64,000 nucleotides of DNA from a virus, in IMG/VR virus record IMGVR_UViG_3300042540_001929, positions 1 to 64,000 of that record; one strand, written 5' to 3'. Shown here piece after piece: positions 1 through 8,703 of this stretch. Each line of letters starts with the position of its first letter. Position 1 is the stretch's first letter. The notes under the pieces were generated by a model. The model searched no databases and had not been told where the DNA came from. It was given only the letters and a program-made list of their open reading frames with translations. The position numbers were made by a program, and so were the translations under genes.

Positions 1-3000
1 GATCATCTGGATCTTCTGGAACGTCTGGTTCTTCGGGATCTAGTGGATCTTCAGGATCATCCGGATCTTCTGGAACCTCTGGTTCATCAGGATCCTCTGG
101 ATCTAGCGGATCTTCAGGATCATCCGGATCTTCTGGAACTTCTGGTTTTGCCACTTTATCTGGTTCTACTGATAATGGTGTATTAACTTTAAACGGTTCT
201 TCACCCAACGTTACAGTAGAATCTGATTTAACTTACACTTCTCCTACTTTATCTTTTACAGGTACTGGCTCACCAACTACAGGTGCATCACAAATTTATT
301 TAAATGGAGTTACATCTAATAGGATTGATTTCAATACTAATGGAGCTGGTCCACCAGCATTCACAACAAGGAGTGCTGGTACTAAAGTTGTTCTTTATCC
401 CAGTGTAGGTGCTGCTTCCGTAGACATTGGTATGGGATATATGGCTGACGGTGGTGTTCCTAGTATGTGGTATTCAATTATAGGATCAGCGGCTAATGGC
501 GCTTACTATTGGTATGCTGGTACAACACAAATAATGGCCTTAGTAAATTTAGCTGCTGGTACTAGAAGATTAGATTTGACTGCAGGTACAGTTACTAATC
601 CATCGATCTCAGCAGGTTTAAATAGTGCTGATACAAACACTGGAATTTACTTTCCAGCAGCAGATACAATCGGATTCGTGGAAGGTGGAGTAGAGGTCAT
701 GAGGATCCATGACACCGGTAGAATAACAATCGGTGGCACGACTGCTCCAACATTTACTTTAGAAGTTTTAAGCTCAGATATGGCTGTAAACTCTGTTAGA
801 GTTGGAAGGGGAGCGGGTTCTATTGCAACGAACGTAGTTTTAGGACCTACCGCTCTCAATGCCAACACTACGGGTGCTAATAACGTAGCTATAGGATCTT
901 CTGCTTTAGACGTCAATACTACAGGTGTACAAAATATAGCAATCGGAAGTGATTCTTTGGGAGCAAACCTTATCAACAGTAATAACGTGGCTGTAGGCTT
1001 TAACTCCTTACTTTTAAACACAGCCGACAACAACGTAGCAATTGGCTCCAGAGCCTTAGACGCCAATACAACTGGAACACCTAATGTGGCCATAGGAACT
1101 GATGCTCTAGGTGCTAATGCTACAGGTACGAATAATGTGGCTTTAGGACATAACGCCTTGTTGCTAAACACTACCAACAATAATGTGGCTGTTGGATCCA
1201 GAGCCTTAGACGCCAATACAACTGGAACACCTAATGTGGCCATAGGAACTGATGCTTTAGGTGCTAATGCTACAGGTACGAATAATGTGGCTTTAGGACA
1301 TAACGCCTTGTTGCTAAACACTACCAACAATAATGTGGCCATAGGTTCATTAGCACTAGACGCAAACACTACAGGTACTCCAAACGTGGCCGTTGGTACT
1401 AACGCTTTGGGTGTCAACAACACAGGTGCTAACAACGTAGCAGTTGGACATCAGACCTTGGATGCCAACACAACAGGAGTCCGAAATGTGGCAGTTGGTA
1501 ACGAGGCTTTAGGAGCTGTTGCCACTGGAACTGATAACACAGCATTCGGCCACAACGCCTTGTTGCTAAACACTACCAACAATAATGTGGCCATAGGTTC
1601 ATTAGCACTAGACGCAAACACAACAGGTACTCCAAACGTGGCAGTAGGTACTAACGCATTGGGTCTCAACAACACAGGTGCCAACAACGTAGCAGTTGGA
1701 CATCAGACCTTGGATGCCAACACAACAGGAGTCCGAAATGTGGCAGTTGGTAACGAGGCTTTAGGAGCTGTTGCTACAGGAGTAGATAACACAGCATTCG
1801 GTCACAACGCCTTGTTGCTCAACACTGTCAGCAACAACGTGGCCATAGGTTCATTAGCACTAGACGCAAACACAACAGGTACTCCAAACGTGGCTGTAGG
1901 AACTAACGCATTGGGTCTCAACACCACAGGTGCCAACAACGTAGCTGTTGGGCATCAGACCTTGGATGCCAACACAACAGGAGTTCAAAATGTTGCGATA
2001 GGAAACGATGCTTTGGGAGCAAACGCTACCAACAGCAACAACGTGGCTGTAGGACATAATGCCTTGCTGCTCAACACGGCTGACAACAACGTAGCTGTTG
2101 GTTCTAGAGCCTTAGATTCCAATACAACTGGAACACCTAACGTAGCCATAGGTACATTAGCCTTAGAAGCCAACACCACTGGTGCCAACAACGTAGCAGT
2201 TGGACACTCGGCATTGGATGTCAACACAACAGGAATTCAAAATGTTGCTGTTGGAAACGATGCTTTGGGAGCAAACGCTACCAACAGCAACAACGTGGCT
2301 GTAGGACATAATGCCTTGCTGCTCAACACGGCTGACAACAACGTAGCTGTTGGTTCTAGAGCCTTAGATTCCAATACAACTGGAACACCTAACCTAGCCG
2401 TGGGATTTAACGCATTGGGTGTCAACACCACTGGTGCCAACAACGTAGCGGTTGGATATCAGGCCTTGGATGATAACACAACAGGAATTCAAAATGTTGC
2501 GATAGGAAACGATGCTTTGGGAGCAAATGTTGTGAATAGTAACAACGTTGCAATAGGACACAATGCTTTGTTGCTCAGCACTGCTGATAATAACGTAGCA
2601 GTAGGTTCACAAGCACTAGACTCAAACACAACTGGTGATAATAATCTTGCTGCTGGTTCTGCTTCTTTAAGTTCAAACACAACCGGAAATCAAAACACGG
2701 CGGTTGGATCTGAATCATTAAAAAATGTGACAGTTGGAGCTAGAAATGTTGCTGCTGGTTATCAAGCAGGATCTCAGCTAATAAATGGAACAGGAAACGT
2801 TATCATCGGTCGAGGTGCAGAAGGAAGTGCAACAAATGCGGTAAATCAAATTGTAATTGGTGATCTTGCAGGAGGTATAGCAGATGATACCGCTTTTATT
2901 GGTGGTACTAACGGAGCTTATAATGGACAAAATGATCCAAGTTGGCAAGTAAACTCCGATATAAGATTGAAAAAAAATATTATTGACAATTCACAAGGTT

Positions 3001-3275
3001 TGTCAATTATTAACTCCATAAGAGTTCGTAATTTCGAATATAGAAAAGAGGATGAAATTATCGAAATTCCAAAAAACAGAGCCATTAAAAAACCAGGAAT
3101 TCAGATTGGTGTAATAGCACAGGAGTTTCAATTAATTATTCCAGAAGCAGTTTCAGAAACATCCGATGGTGTTTTATCTGTCAATTCGAGCAGAGTAACT
3201 TGGCATTTAGTTAATGCTATTCAAGAGCTGACCTCTAGAATTGAAACTTTAGAGAAATCTCTCCCTAAAGATTAG
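1..3275 (+). CDS. Tail fibre/adhesin: collagen-like, YadA-like repeats, S74 chaperone (5' partial)
   Basis: The frame is open from base 3, so the gene enters from the left edge and the ATG at 432 is internal. Domains in order: Gly-Ser-Ser/Gly-Thr-Ser collagen-like triplets (bases 3-146); a linker; a long array of 15-17-residue repeats of the type NVAIGxxALxxNTTG (about bases 860-2750), which resemble the left-handed beta-roll of YadA-like trimeric adhesin heads; and a C-terminal peptidase S74 intramolecular chaperone (bases 2955-3272) with the SDIRLKKNI motif, where the Ser and Lys pair normally self-cleave, followed by IGVIAQE and a terminal helix. Such proteins are trimeric fibres that bind the host and shed the chaperone after folding. 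The downstream glycosyltransferases suggest that the Ser/Thr/Asn-rich shaft may be glycosylated (inference). Fibre role is confident; exact location on the virion is not. Confidence 0.88.
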   Translation, partial: SSGSSGTSGSSGSSGSSGSSGSSGTSGSSGSSGSSGSSGSSGSSGTSGFATLSGSTDNGVLTLNGSSPNVTVESDLTYTSPTLSFTGTGSPTTGASQIYLNGVTSNRIDFNTNGAGPPAFTTRSAGTKVVLYPSVGAASVDIGMGYMADGGVPSMWYSIIGSAANGAYYWYAGTTQIMALVNLAAGTRRLDLTAGTVTNPSISAGLNSADTNTGIYFPAADTIGFVEGGVEVMRIHDTGRITIGGTTAPTFTLEVLSSDMAVNSVRVGRGAGSIATNVVLGPTALNANTTGANNVAIGSSALDVNTTGVQNIAIGSDSLGANLINSNNVAVGFNSLLLNTADNNVAIGSRALDANTTGTPNVAIGTDALGANATGTNNVALGHNALLLNTTNNNVAVGSRALDANTTGTPNVAIGTDALGANATGTNNVALGHNALLLNTTNNNVAIGSLALDANTTGTPNVAVGTNALGVNNTGANNVAVGHQTLDANTTGVRNVAVGNEALGAVATGTDNTAFGHNALLLNTTNNNVAIGSLALDANTTGTPNVAVGTNALGLNNTGANNVAVGHQTLDANTTGVRNVAVGNEALGAVATGVDNTAFGHNALLLNTVSNNVAIGSLALDANTTGTPNVAVGTNALGLNTTGANNVAVGHQTLDANTTGVQNVAIGNDALGANATNSNNVAVGHNALLLNTADNNVAVGSRALDSNTTGTPNVAIGTLALEANTTGANNVAVGHSALDVNTTGIQNVAVGNDALGANATNSNNVAVGHNALLLNTADNNVAVGSRALDSNTTGTPNLAVGFNALGVNTTGANNVAVGYQALDDNTTGIQNVAIGNDALGANVVNSNNVAIGHNALLLSTADNNVAVGSQALDSNTTGDNNLAAGSASLSSNTTGNQNTAVGSESLKNVTVGARNVAAGYQAGSQLINGTGNVIIGRGAEGSATNAVNQIVIGDLAGGIADDTAFIGGTNGAYNGQNDPSWQVNSDIRLKKNIIDNSQGLSIINSIRVRNFEYRKEDEIIEIPKNRAIKKPGIQIGVIAQEFQLIIPEAVSETSDGVLSVNSSRVTWHLVNAIQELTSRIETLEKSLPKD
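3..146 (+). repeat. Collagen-like GSS/GTS triplet repeat, with a 63-bp DNA repeat
   Basis: Coding repeat at the visible N-terminal part of the fibre. Gly occurs every third residue with Ser or Thr between. The DNA itself repeats: the block starting at 55 recurs at 118 (63 bp apart) and a shorter version starts at base 1. This in-frame array can expand or contract by unequal recombination. It continues past the left edge. Confidence 0.85.
1021..2420 (+). repeat. Near-identical tandem repeats (150-bp and 252-bp periods) inside the fibre gene
   Basis: The same DNA segments recur at fixed spacing: a block at 1053 recurs at 1203 (150 bp, three protein repeat units), and a block containing CATCAGACCTTGGATGCC recurs at 1449, 1701 and 1953 (252 bp, 84 residues, five units); a further copy pair lies near 1988 and 2240. 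Some copies are nearly identical at synonymous positions, which points to recent duplication or gene conversion rather than only selection on protein structure. Confidence 0.8.
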
Positions 3276-3293
3276 AGGAATTAACCTATTTAA

Positions 3294-3947
3294 ATGTCTC
3301 AAAAAAAAATTATGATTGGAACTCCGTGCTATGATGGAAAGGTTACCGCCCAATTTGCAGTTTCATTATTCTCAGCAATTAAAGAGGCATCTTTAAAAAA
3401 AATTGATTTAATCCCAATTTTTCTTTCCTATGATGCATTGGTACAAAGAGCCAGAAACGACCTTGTTAAATTAGCGGTTCAACATCAGGTAGAAAGTATA
3501 ATTTTCATAGATCATGATTTGGAATTTAACCCCCGATGGGTTGTTGAATTGGCAGAGAGCCCACTTGATGTTATTGGCGGAACATATCCAAAAAAAACAG
3601 ATTCAAAGGAGATTTATCCTATATCCGCCAATAATTTATCAGTCAATGAACATGGATTGATGCAGGTTGAAGGAATTGGTACTGGTTTCTTGAAACTGTC
3701 AAGAAAGGCCCTACTAACTTTATGGGAGAAAAGTTCAATCTATTGGAACGAAGGAGCCCAAAATCGAATGGTTTTTGATATTGGTATTGTTGAAGGAAAC
3801 TTGATGAGTGAAGATAGAATGATGTGTAAAAAATTAACAGATCTAGGTTTTAAAATTTGGTTAAATCCTTCTATGTGCTGTAAACACATCGGTGTTAAAA
3901 TCTACGAAGGAAATTTTTTGGATTATTTATCAAGATTAAAAAAATAA
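3294..3947 (+). CDS. GT-A-fold glycosyltransferase (family 2-like)
   Basis: A 217-residue protein starting MSQKKIMIGTPCYDGKVT, the usual opening of phage GT2-like proteins (GTPxYDG...). A DHD motif in IIFIDHDLEFNP (about residues 80-91) fits the DxD metal/sugar-nucleotide site. GGTYPKK follows, typical of the acceptor loop, and EDRMMCKKLTDLGFKIWLNP near the C-terminus resembles the E(D/E)xxF...G...W region. It probably transfers a sugar to a phage or cell-surface component. It starts 19 bases after the fibre gene and begins a group of glycosyltransferases around the adhesion genes. Substrate unknown. Confidence 0.7.
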   Translation: MSQKKIMIGTPCYDGKVTAQFAVSLFSAIKEASLKKIDLIPIFLSYDALVQRARNDLVKLAVQHQVESIIFIDHDLEFNPRWVVELAESPLDVIGGTYPKKTDSKEIYPISANNLSVNEHGLMQVEGIGTGFLKLSRKALLTLWEKSSIYWNEGAQNRMVFDIGIVEGNLMSEDRMMCKKLTDLGFKIWLNPSMCCKHIGVKIYEGNFLDYLSRLKK

Positions 3948-3971
3948 TTTATTTATGGGTTAATTTCCAAA

Positions 3972-3979
3972 GATATATA
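3972..3979 (+). promoter_or_regulatory. Putative late promoter element GATATATA
   Basis: GATATATA followed by TAAAAATT, 19 bases before the ATG at 3999. One of the recurrent copies in front of structural genes; compare T4 late promoter TATAAATA. Confidence 0.45.
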
Positions 3980-3998
3980 TAAAAATTAATAGAAATCT

Positions 3999-4307
3999 AT
4001 GGCCATTCAGATTACAGGTTTATTCAAAAATCCAACCTCGCAATTAATCCACGAGTCTCCTCTTTTGAAGATCGTAGCCCATTTGTCTTTCCAAGGAAAT
4101 TTGCACGTTGATCTTCATGTTGTCTCTGAAGATGGAATTCACAGAGATACTGTAGTTTTTTCAAACGTAGATCGCAGCAAGTTGAATTATGATATTTCAA
4201 TTTCGGATTCTTATAACAGCCTCATTCAGGCAATAGAAACTTTTGTTATTCCAGAACTACAATCCGCAAATTCGATTAATTCACAAGCAACATTTTCTCG
4301 CACATGA
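3999..4307 (+). CDS. Small protein of unknown function
   Basis: A 102-residue protein that I do not recognise. It has no signal peptide or membrane segment; the sequence looks like a mixed alpha/beta domain (VAHLSFQGNLHVDLHVVSEDG) ending in a Ser/Asn-rich tail. It follows a GATATATA element and its stop overlaps the next start (ATGA at 4304-4307), so it is probably co-translated with the coiled-coil protein downstream. Its place between fibre and LamG-like genes suggests a virion or fibre-assembly role, but this is only context. Confidence 0.5.
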   Translation: MAIQITGLFKNPTSQLIHESPLLKIVAHLSFQGNLHVDLHVVSEDGIHRDTVVFSNVDRSKLNYDISISDSYNSLIQAIETFVIPELQSANSINSQATFSRT

Positions 4308-4585
4308 ATAATATAGAAGAAACAGGAAAAGAAGAATATTCAGATATGATACAGCCAGAAGAATTAAAGAAAATTCAGGAATTCAGGAAATCTGGTGATA
4401 TGTTCTTGGTTGAATTCGGTTCTCTTAAGATGGAAGAAATTAATCTCCAAGAAAGGAAAAAAGAGACTGAAAGAAAATTTTTGAAATTTAAAGAGGAAGA
4501 AAAAAATTTTATGTCTCTCATGGAATATAAATATGGGAACGTCAGTTTAGACCTAGAAACTGGTATTTTAACTCCTATAAATTAA
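4304..4585 (+). CDS. Small coiled-coil protein, paralogue of 5805-6104
   Basis: A 93-residue charged, helical protein. The N-terminal part has a QPEELKKIQEFR motif, the middle is a Glu/Lys-rich coiled coil, and the C-terminus is KYGNVSLDLETGILTP. The same plan (TPEELDRIQNLR ... KYGEGKLDFNSGVYT) is seen in the gene at 5805, so the two are paralogues. Proteins ending KYGxGxxDxxxGxxTP are common near structural genes of T4-like phages; function unknown. The 3' end overlaps by four bases the stop of the opposite-strand glycosyltransferase gene. Confidence 0.6.
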   Translation: MNNIEETGKEEYSDMIQPEELKKIQEFRKSGDMFLVEFGSLKMEEINLQERKKETERKFLKFKEEEKNFMSLMEYKYGNVSLDLETGILTPIN

Positions 4586-5739
4586 CGAGATTTTAGAAGT
4601 TCATTGTAGACTTCTGTCATTTTTTCTCCAGCATTTTTCCATGTAAAGATCTCACAGGTTTTTCTACCTTCTATTTTTAATTTCAACTTTTCTTCTTCTT
4701 TCAATTTCAATAAATTTTCAAGGGATTTTTCAATTCCTTCTGGAGTTGGTTCTACCAACATTGAATTTCTTTCGTTTACAAAATCACCCAAACCATCTAA
4801 ACGAGATGAAATCAATATGGCACCGGAAGCAAAAGCTTCTAAAGCTACAATGCCAAATGGTTCATGAACGCTGGGCATGATTACTGCTTCTACAGAGTGC
4901 ATGAGTTCAATTTTTTTCTGTCCATATAAAGGACCACAGAAAAATAAATTCTTTTTTTTCGAATCTAATTTAGCTTGAAGCAGATTTACACATTCTAAAT
5001 CTCCTCCCTCAGATGATCCAGCCACAATTAAATTAATCCCATCCGGAATATTTGCATTCATCAAATGATCAAACCCTTTCATTTTGGCAAATCTTCCGAT
5101 GTATAGAACATTTATACCATTGTCCAAAGGTATTGAAACTTGGCTCTTAGGTATCCAAGAATCTAAATTGATTCCATTTGGAATAATTCTGATTTTCGAA
5201 CGAAATTCTGGATATACGTCTTTGTAAAAACTTCCGACACCAACAATAATATCTGCACAATTTAACATCCCCGTTTCCAAACCCTCCAAAGTTTTTTGTG
5301 TGGTTAATCCATCGAAATTTTTGTCATCAAAAACAATTTTTAAATTTTTTTGGATTTGACCTCTTATACTTAAGCTCAAAGACATCACCAAAGGAACCCC
5401 ATAATAAATGGCCAGATGGTTAGCTACCAAGTAGCATGGCCAATCGTAGGCGTGAATCAAATCAGGTCGTTGAAATTTTAAAGAAGCTGTGAAATAATTA
5501 ATTTGGTGTGCCAGATTATAAATTAGAGGATTTCCTGGTTCTTTTGGGTCTGGTAAAAATGACGGGTAAATTTGTTTAGTATTAGGAAATGAAAATTGTG
5601 GGGTAAGGTGTGGATAACAAACAGTGAATACCTCAAAATTCTCTTGTAAATAAGGATGTATATGTGTGTATTGAATTCCTAGTCCTCCCATAGGTTTTTC
5701 AAGCCTATCTGGGACCAAACTTAAAATTTTAGGTTTCAT
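4582..5739 (-). CDS. GT4-family (GT-B fold) glycosyltransferase
   Basis: A 385-residue retaining glycosyltransferase. N-terminal domain: MKPKILSLVPDRLEKPMGGLG, with the Gly-rich loop after the first strand. C-terminal domain: NVLYIGRFAKMKGFDHLM (the GR..KG element), then MPSVHEPFGIVALEAFASG, the E-x7-E nucleotide-sugar motif (EPFGIVALE). One of only two - strand genes in the window. It sits between two paralogous coiled-coil genes that are both on the + strand, which suggests a later insertion (moron-like). No GATATATA element precedes its start, so its expression may differ from the late genes. Acceptor unknown. Confidence 0.85.
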   Translation of the reverse strand: MKPKILSLVPDRLEKPMGGLGIQYTHIHPYLQENFEVFTVCYPHLTPQFSFPNTKQIYPSFLPDPKEPGNPLIYNLAHQINYFTASLKFQRPDLIHAYDWPCYLVANHLAIYYGVPLVMSLSLSIRGQIQKNLKIVFDDKNFDGLTTQKTLEGLETGMLNCADIIVGVGSFYKDVYPEFRSKIRIIPNGINLDSWIPKSQVSIPLDNGINVLYIGRFAKMKGFDHLMNANIPDGINLIVAGSSEGGDLECVNLLQAKLDSKKKNLFFCGPLYGQKKIELMHSVEAVIMPSVHEPFGIVALEAFASGAILISSRLDGLGDFVNERNSMLVEPTPEGIEKSLENLLKLKEEEKLKLKIEGRKTCEIFTWKNAGEKMTEVYNELLKSR

Positions 5740-5804
5740 TCTTGAATTTCAGATTGTACAGGAAAATTATAAAAAATTCCAAAGGATAGGATTGGAATAT
5801 TTTG

Positions 5805-6104
5805 ATGAAACAGGAGTACAAAAAAATAAAAATGGAAAATCAAATTAAACTTACCCCTGAAGAATTGGATAGGATTCAAAATTTAAGGGAGGCAGCTCGA
5901 AATAACATTCAGCAGATAGGTCAACTCAATGCCCAAAAATTCTTTCTTGAAAGAGAGGTAACCACGGTCGGTGAACAAATTCAAAACCTTTACCAAGAAA
6001 CACTACAATTAAACGAAAACGAAAAACAGCTCGTGGATGAAATTGTCGCAAAATATGGTGAAGGAAAGTTAGATTTTAATTCTGGAGTTTATACAGTTTC
6101 TTAA
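5805..6104 (+). CDS. Small coiled-coil protein, paralogue of 4304-4585
   Basis: A 99-residue protein with a PEELDRIQ motif, a long heptad-like Gln/Glu/Leu-rich helix and a KYGEGKLDFNSGVYT tail. The ATG at 5805 is chosen because it puts the PEEL motif at the same distance from the start as in the paralogue at 4304; an ATG at 5832, after an A-rich run, is an alternative. Divergently oriented to the glycosyltransferase gene, with about 65 bases between. Function unknown; probably structural or fibre-associated by context. Confidence 0.6.
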   Translation: MKQEYKKIKMENQIKLTPEELDRIQNLREAARNNIQQIGQLNAQKFFLEREVTTVGEQIQNLYQETLQLNENEKQLVDEIVAKYGEGKLDFNSGVYTVS

Positions 6105-6135
6105 ATTGCAAATGACAATTAGATCTTGATTGGTG

Positions 6136-6143
6136 GATATATA
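6136..6143 (+). promoter_or_regulatory. Putative late promoter element GATATATA
   Basis: Only five bases separate this element from the ATG at 6149. If it is a -10-type box, transcription would start at or next to the start codon, giving a leaderless or nearly leaderless message. Confidence 0.4.
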
Positions 6144-6148
6144 AAATA

Positions 6149-7390
6149 ATGTCAATTTCCAGACCGTTTGCATATAACACAGGATCTCCTATAGCAGGTA
6201 CCGAACAGATTGGCAATCTGGCTATTGGATTTCCTACAGAAGGGTTCTCTTCTACTGGACTTGCTTGGTGGAATGGTCCTGACGAGCAGCTGGGTTATGT
6301 AGTTGCACAATCTGTTCCAGACAACAGTCAACCAACTCCGATAGAAGGAGTATTTGCCTCTGTTGGCTTTTTCAGATCCTCTGAATTAACAGAGTCTTCT
6401 TTCGTTGATTTGGCAAACACCTTAGCTGCAGGAGCGGATTCTTGGGCACCCAATCAAGGAGCACAGGCCAAAATTTGGTTGAACAATAATGGTTACTGGA
6501 CATCATTTGAAGGGTCAATTGCACCCTCGAATACACCAACACCAAGCATGACTCCAACTTTAACCCCTACACCTACTGTTACGTCAACTTCAACCCCAAC
6601 CCCAACACCAACAAATACACCAACAATTCCAAGCCAAGATATAAATCAAACAGGTTTGGTTCTTTATACCAATATGTCCAATAGTTCAAGTTATCCAGGA
6701 ACAGGAACAAGTGTATTTGATTTATCACCAAATGGGTATACAGGAACAATAATTAACTCTGAAAATGTTTCTTATGTTGGTGGATCAACAAAATCATTAC
6801 AATTTAATAACGCCATATCATCTTCGCCATACATCGATTGGGGTCTTGGAGCTTCTTTAGTACGTAGTGCGAGTGAAATAACAGTTTGTGTATTCTTAAG
6901 ACAAATAAGTATTCCACACGGAAACACTGGTTTCAGATGGTCAGCACTTATTAATTTGGATTTTTGTTCGGGTGCGAACAGGAAGTTTAGTTTTTATATG
7001 TATAATACTTCAAATAATGTAAACGTTGCACCAAATATTGCTCTTGATTTTTTTGATGGTGTTGGTGGTGGTGTTGGTTTTACATTAACATCAGCAAACT
7101 GGATTAATCAAGACCTTTATATTGTTGCAAGTTGTAAATCGGGTACAAATAATGCCAAAGCATATATCAATGGTGTTCTACAATCACCAACAAAGAATGG
7201 TTTGGTTGTTAATCCGACACCAAGTGGTGCTAATAGTAATTTAATGACGGGTAGAGGCCCCGGTTCTTGTTTTGATGGTTATATTGGTGAAAGTAATTTG
7301 TATTCAATACACATTTACGATAGAACTCTGACTGACGCCGAAGTATTATCAAACTATAATATTCTGAAAACACAATTCAATATAGCATAA
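6149..7390 (+). CDS. Virion protein with Thr-Pro linker and LamG-like domain
   Basis: A 413-residue protein in three parts. Residues 1-125 form an unrecognised N-terminal domain (RPFAYNTGSPIAGTEQIGNLAIG) of the kind that docks proteins to a phage structure. A Thr/Pro-rich flexible linker follows (TPTPSMTPTLTPTPT, about residues 130-160). The C-terminal part (about 168-413) looks like a concanavalin A/LamG-type jelly roll (GLVLYTNMSNSS, FDLSPNGYTGTI, ITVCVFLR, GYIGESNLYSIHIYDRTLTDAEV), a fold that usually binds carbohydrate or matrix. Probably a fibre or head decoration that sticks to polysaccharide (inference). It follows a GATATATA element. Confidence 0.7.
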   Translation: MSISRPFAYNTGSPIAGTEQIGNLAIGFPTEGFSSTGLAWWNGPDEQLGYVVAQSVPDNSQPTPIEGVFASVGFFRSSELTESSFVDLANTLAAGADSWAPNQGAQAKIWLNNNGYWTSFEGSIAPSNTPTPSMTPTLTPTPTVTSTSTPTPTPTNTPTIPSQDINQTGLVLYTNMSNSSSYPGTGTSVFDLSPNGYTGTIINSENVSYVGGSTKSLQFNNAISSSPYIDWGLGASLVRSASEITVCVFLRQISIPHGNTGFRWSALINLDFCSGANRKFSFYMYNTSNNVNVAPNIALDFFDGVGGGVGFTLTSANWINQDLYIVASCKSGTNNAKAYINGVLQSPTKNGLVVNPTPSGANSNLMTGRGPGSCFDGYIGESNLYSIHIYDRTLTDAEVLSNYNILKTQFNIA

Positions 7391-7394
7391 AACA

Positions 7395-7568
7395 ATGATC
7401 ACATACAAATTTGAAATAGGGGATAGAGTAAAAACATTAGGTGACGTTCCTTTGTATGGTACTATTGTTGAAATATATCCAAGAGACAATTTTACAATTT
7501 ATAGAATTAATCTTGATAATTACAATTTGCATATAGCTGAAAATGAAAATAACATAGAATTGGAGTAA
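7395..7568 (+). CDS. Small KOW/SH3-like protein (57 aa)
   Basis: A short gene four bases after the LamG gene: ATG at 7395, TAA at 7566-7568, 57 residues starting MITYKFEIGDRVKTLGDVPL. The pattern (F-x-I-G-D-x-V, then GTIVEIYPRDNFTIYRINLDN) is that of a small beta-barrel of SH3/KOW type, as in many phage small proteins. Close spacing and intact frame favour a real gene. Function unknown. Confidence 0.5.
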   Translation: MITYKFEIGDRVKTLGDVPLYGTIVEIYPRDNFTIYRINLDNYNLHIAENENNIELE

Positions 7569-7641
7569 AAACTAAAAAGTTTGAAACAATAAAAATGTTT
7601 ATTTATTAATTCATAATAACAGAATTCTAATTAAAAATTAA

Positions 7642-8703
7642 ATGTTAGATCCTTCCTTTTCTCTTAGAAAATTAAAATACAATTTAACTCAAACTTTATA
7701 CGACGTAGAACAATCTATTTCAGAAATTTCAGGTAACAAACCCAGGATCCTTTTCGTTGCTCCTCATCTCTCCACCGGAGGGATGCCTCAGTACCTTTAT
7801 AAATGTATTGAGTGCCTGTTGCCTTTTTCCGAAATATTCTGTGTTGAATATAACAATCTTTCCGATCAATTCACAGTTCAGAGAGAAAGAATTCAAAACC
7901 TTTTGGGAGAAAATTACTTCAGATTGGACTCGGAAGACAAGAGTGAATTCCTAGAAATTATTCATCGGGTGTGTCCTGACGTTATTCATTTTCAAGATTT
8001 TGTGGAATTTTTCCTTGGTAACGAGATGTGTGAGAAAATTTATGTTCCAAATAGACCCTGGTTTATCTTTGAGACCTGCCATTCTTCAAACAACAAACCA
8101 TCTGATAAATTTTGGTGTCCAGATAAAATCGTGATGGTCAACAAATGGATGTTAAAAGTTTTCGAAAATTCTGGTTTTAATTTGGACTTGTTGGAATATC
8201 CAATTGAAAATTTCGAAAGTATTGGGAAAGAAAAAGCTATAAATTTATTGGGTTTAGACCCTGACAAAAAACATGTTATCAACGTTGGTCTTTTCACACA
8301 AGGAAAAAACCAAGGAGAATTAATTGAATTCGCCAGAGAGATGACACATCTTCCGATAGAGTTTCATTTCGTGGGAAATCTCGCCTGTAACTTTCAGGAA
8401 TACTGGGAGCCAATCCTTCAAAATGTGCCAGAAAATTGTAGAGTTTGGGGGGAAAGATCCGATACTGATTTATTTTTTCAAGCTGCTGATTTGTTTGTTT
8501 TCAATTCAGTCTGGGAGTTGAATCCCATTGTAATAAAAGAATCTTTATCATGGAAACTCCCTATCATGATGAGAAGATTGCCTTCGTATATGGATGATTA
8601 TGATAACAATCCTCTAGTTCATTATTTTTCCTCAGATGTTGAAAAATCAGGAAAAGCTTACAACACTCGTCTCATTCAAGAAATTTTAGGTTTTAATTCA
8701 TGA
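7642..8703 (+). CDS. GT4-like (GT-B fold) glycosyltransferase
   Basis: A 353-residue protein. After an N-terminal extension, PRILFVAPHLSTGGMPQYLY (about residues 34-53) is the first strand plus acceptor loop with the GGM motif. HVINVGLFTQGKNQGELIEFA opens the C-terminal Rossmann domain (VG...KNQ in place of the usual GR..KG). FQAADLFVFNSVWELNPIVIKESLSWKLPIMMR carries the E-x7-E-like nucleotide-sugar site (ELNPIVIKE). Its stop overlaps the start of the heptosyltransferase gene (ATGA at 8700-8703), so the two are likely co-translated and may act on one substrate. Confidence 0.78.
   Translation: MLDPSFSLRKLKYNLTQTLYDVEQSISEISGNKPRILFVAPHLSTGGMPQYLYKCIECLLPFSEIFCVEYNNLSDQFTVQRERIQNLLGENYFRLDSEDKSEFLEIIHRVCPDVIHFQDFVEFFLGNEMCEKIYVPNRPWFIFETCHSSNNKPSDKFWCPDKIVMVNKWMLKVFENSGFNLDLLEYPIENFESIGKEKAINLLGLDPDKKHVINVGLFTQGKNQGELIEFAREMTHLPIEFHFVGNLACNFQEYWEPILQNVPENCRVWGERSDTDLFFQAADLFVFNSVWELNPIVIKESLSWKLPIMMRRLPSYMDDYDNNPLVHYFSSDVEKSGKAYNTRLIQEILGFNS

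Noticed and set aside
647-2680. Long open frames on the - strand across the fibre repeats
   Set aside because: They are mirror frames of the repeat DNA (Ala/Pro/Val-rich translations repeating with the same period) and lack independent starts or promoters.
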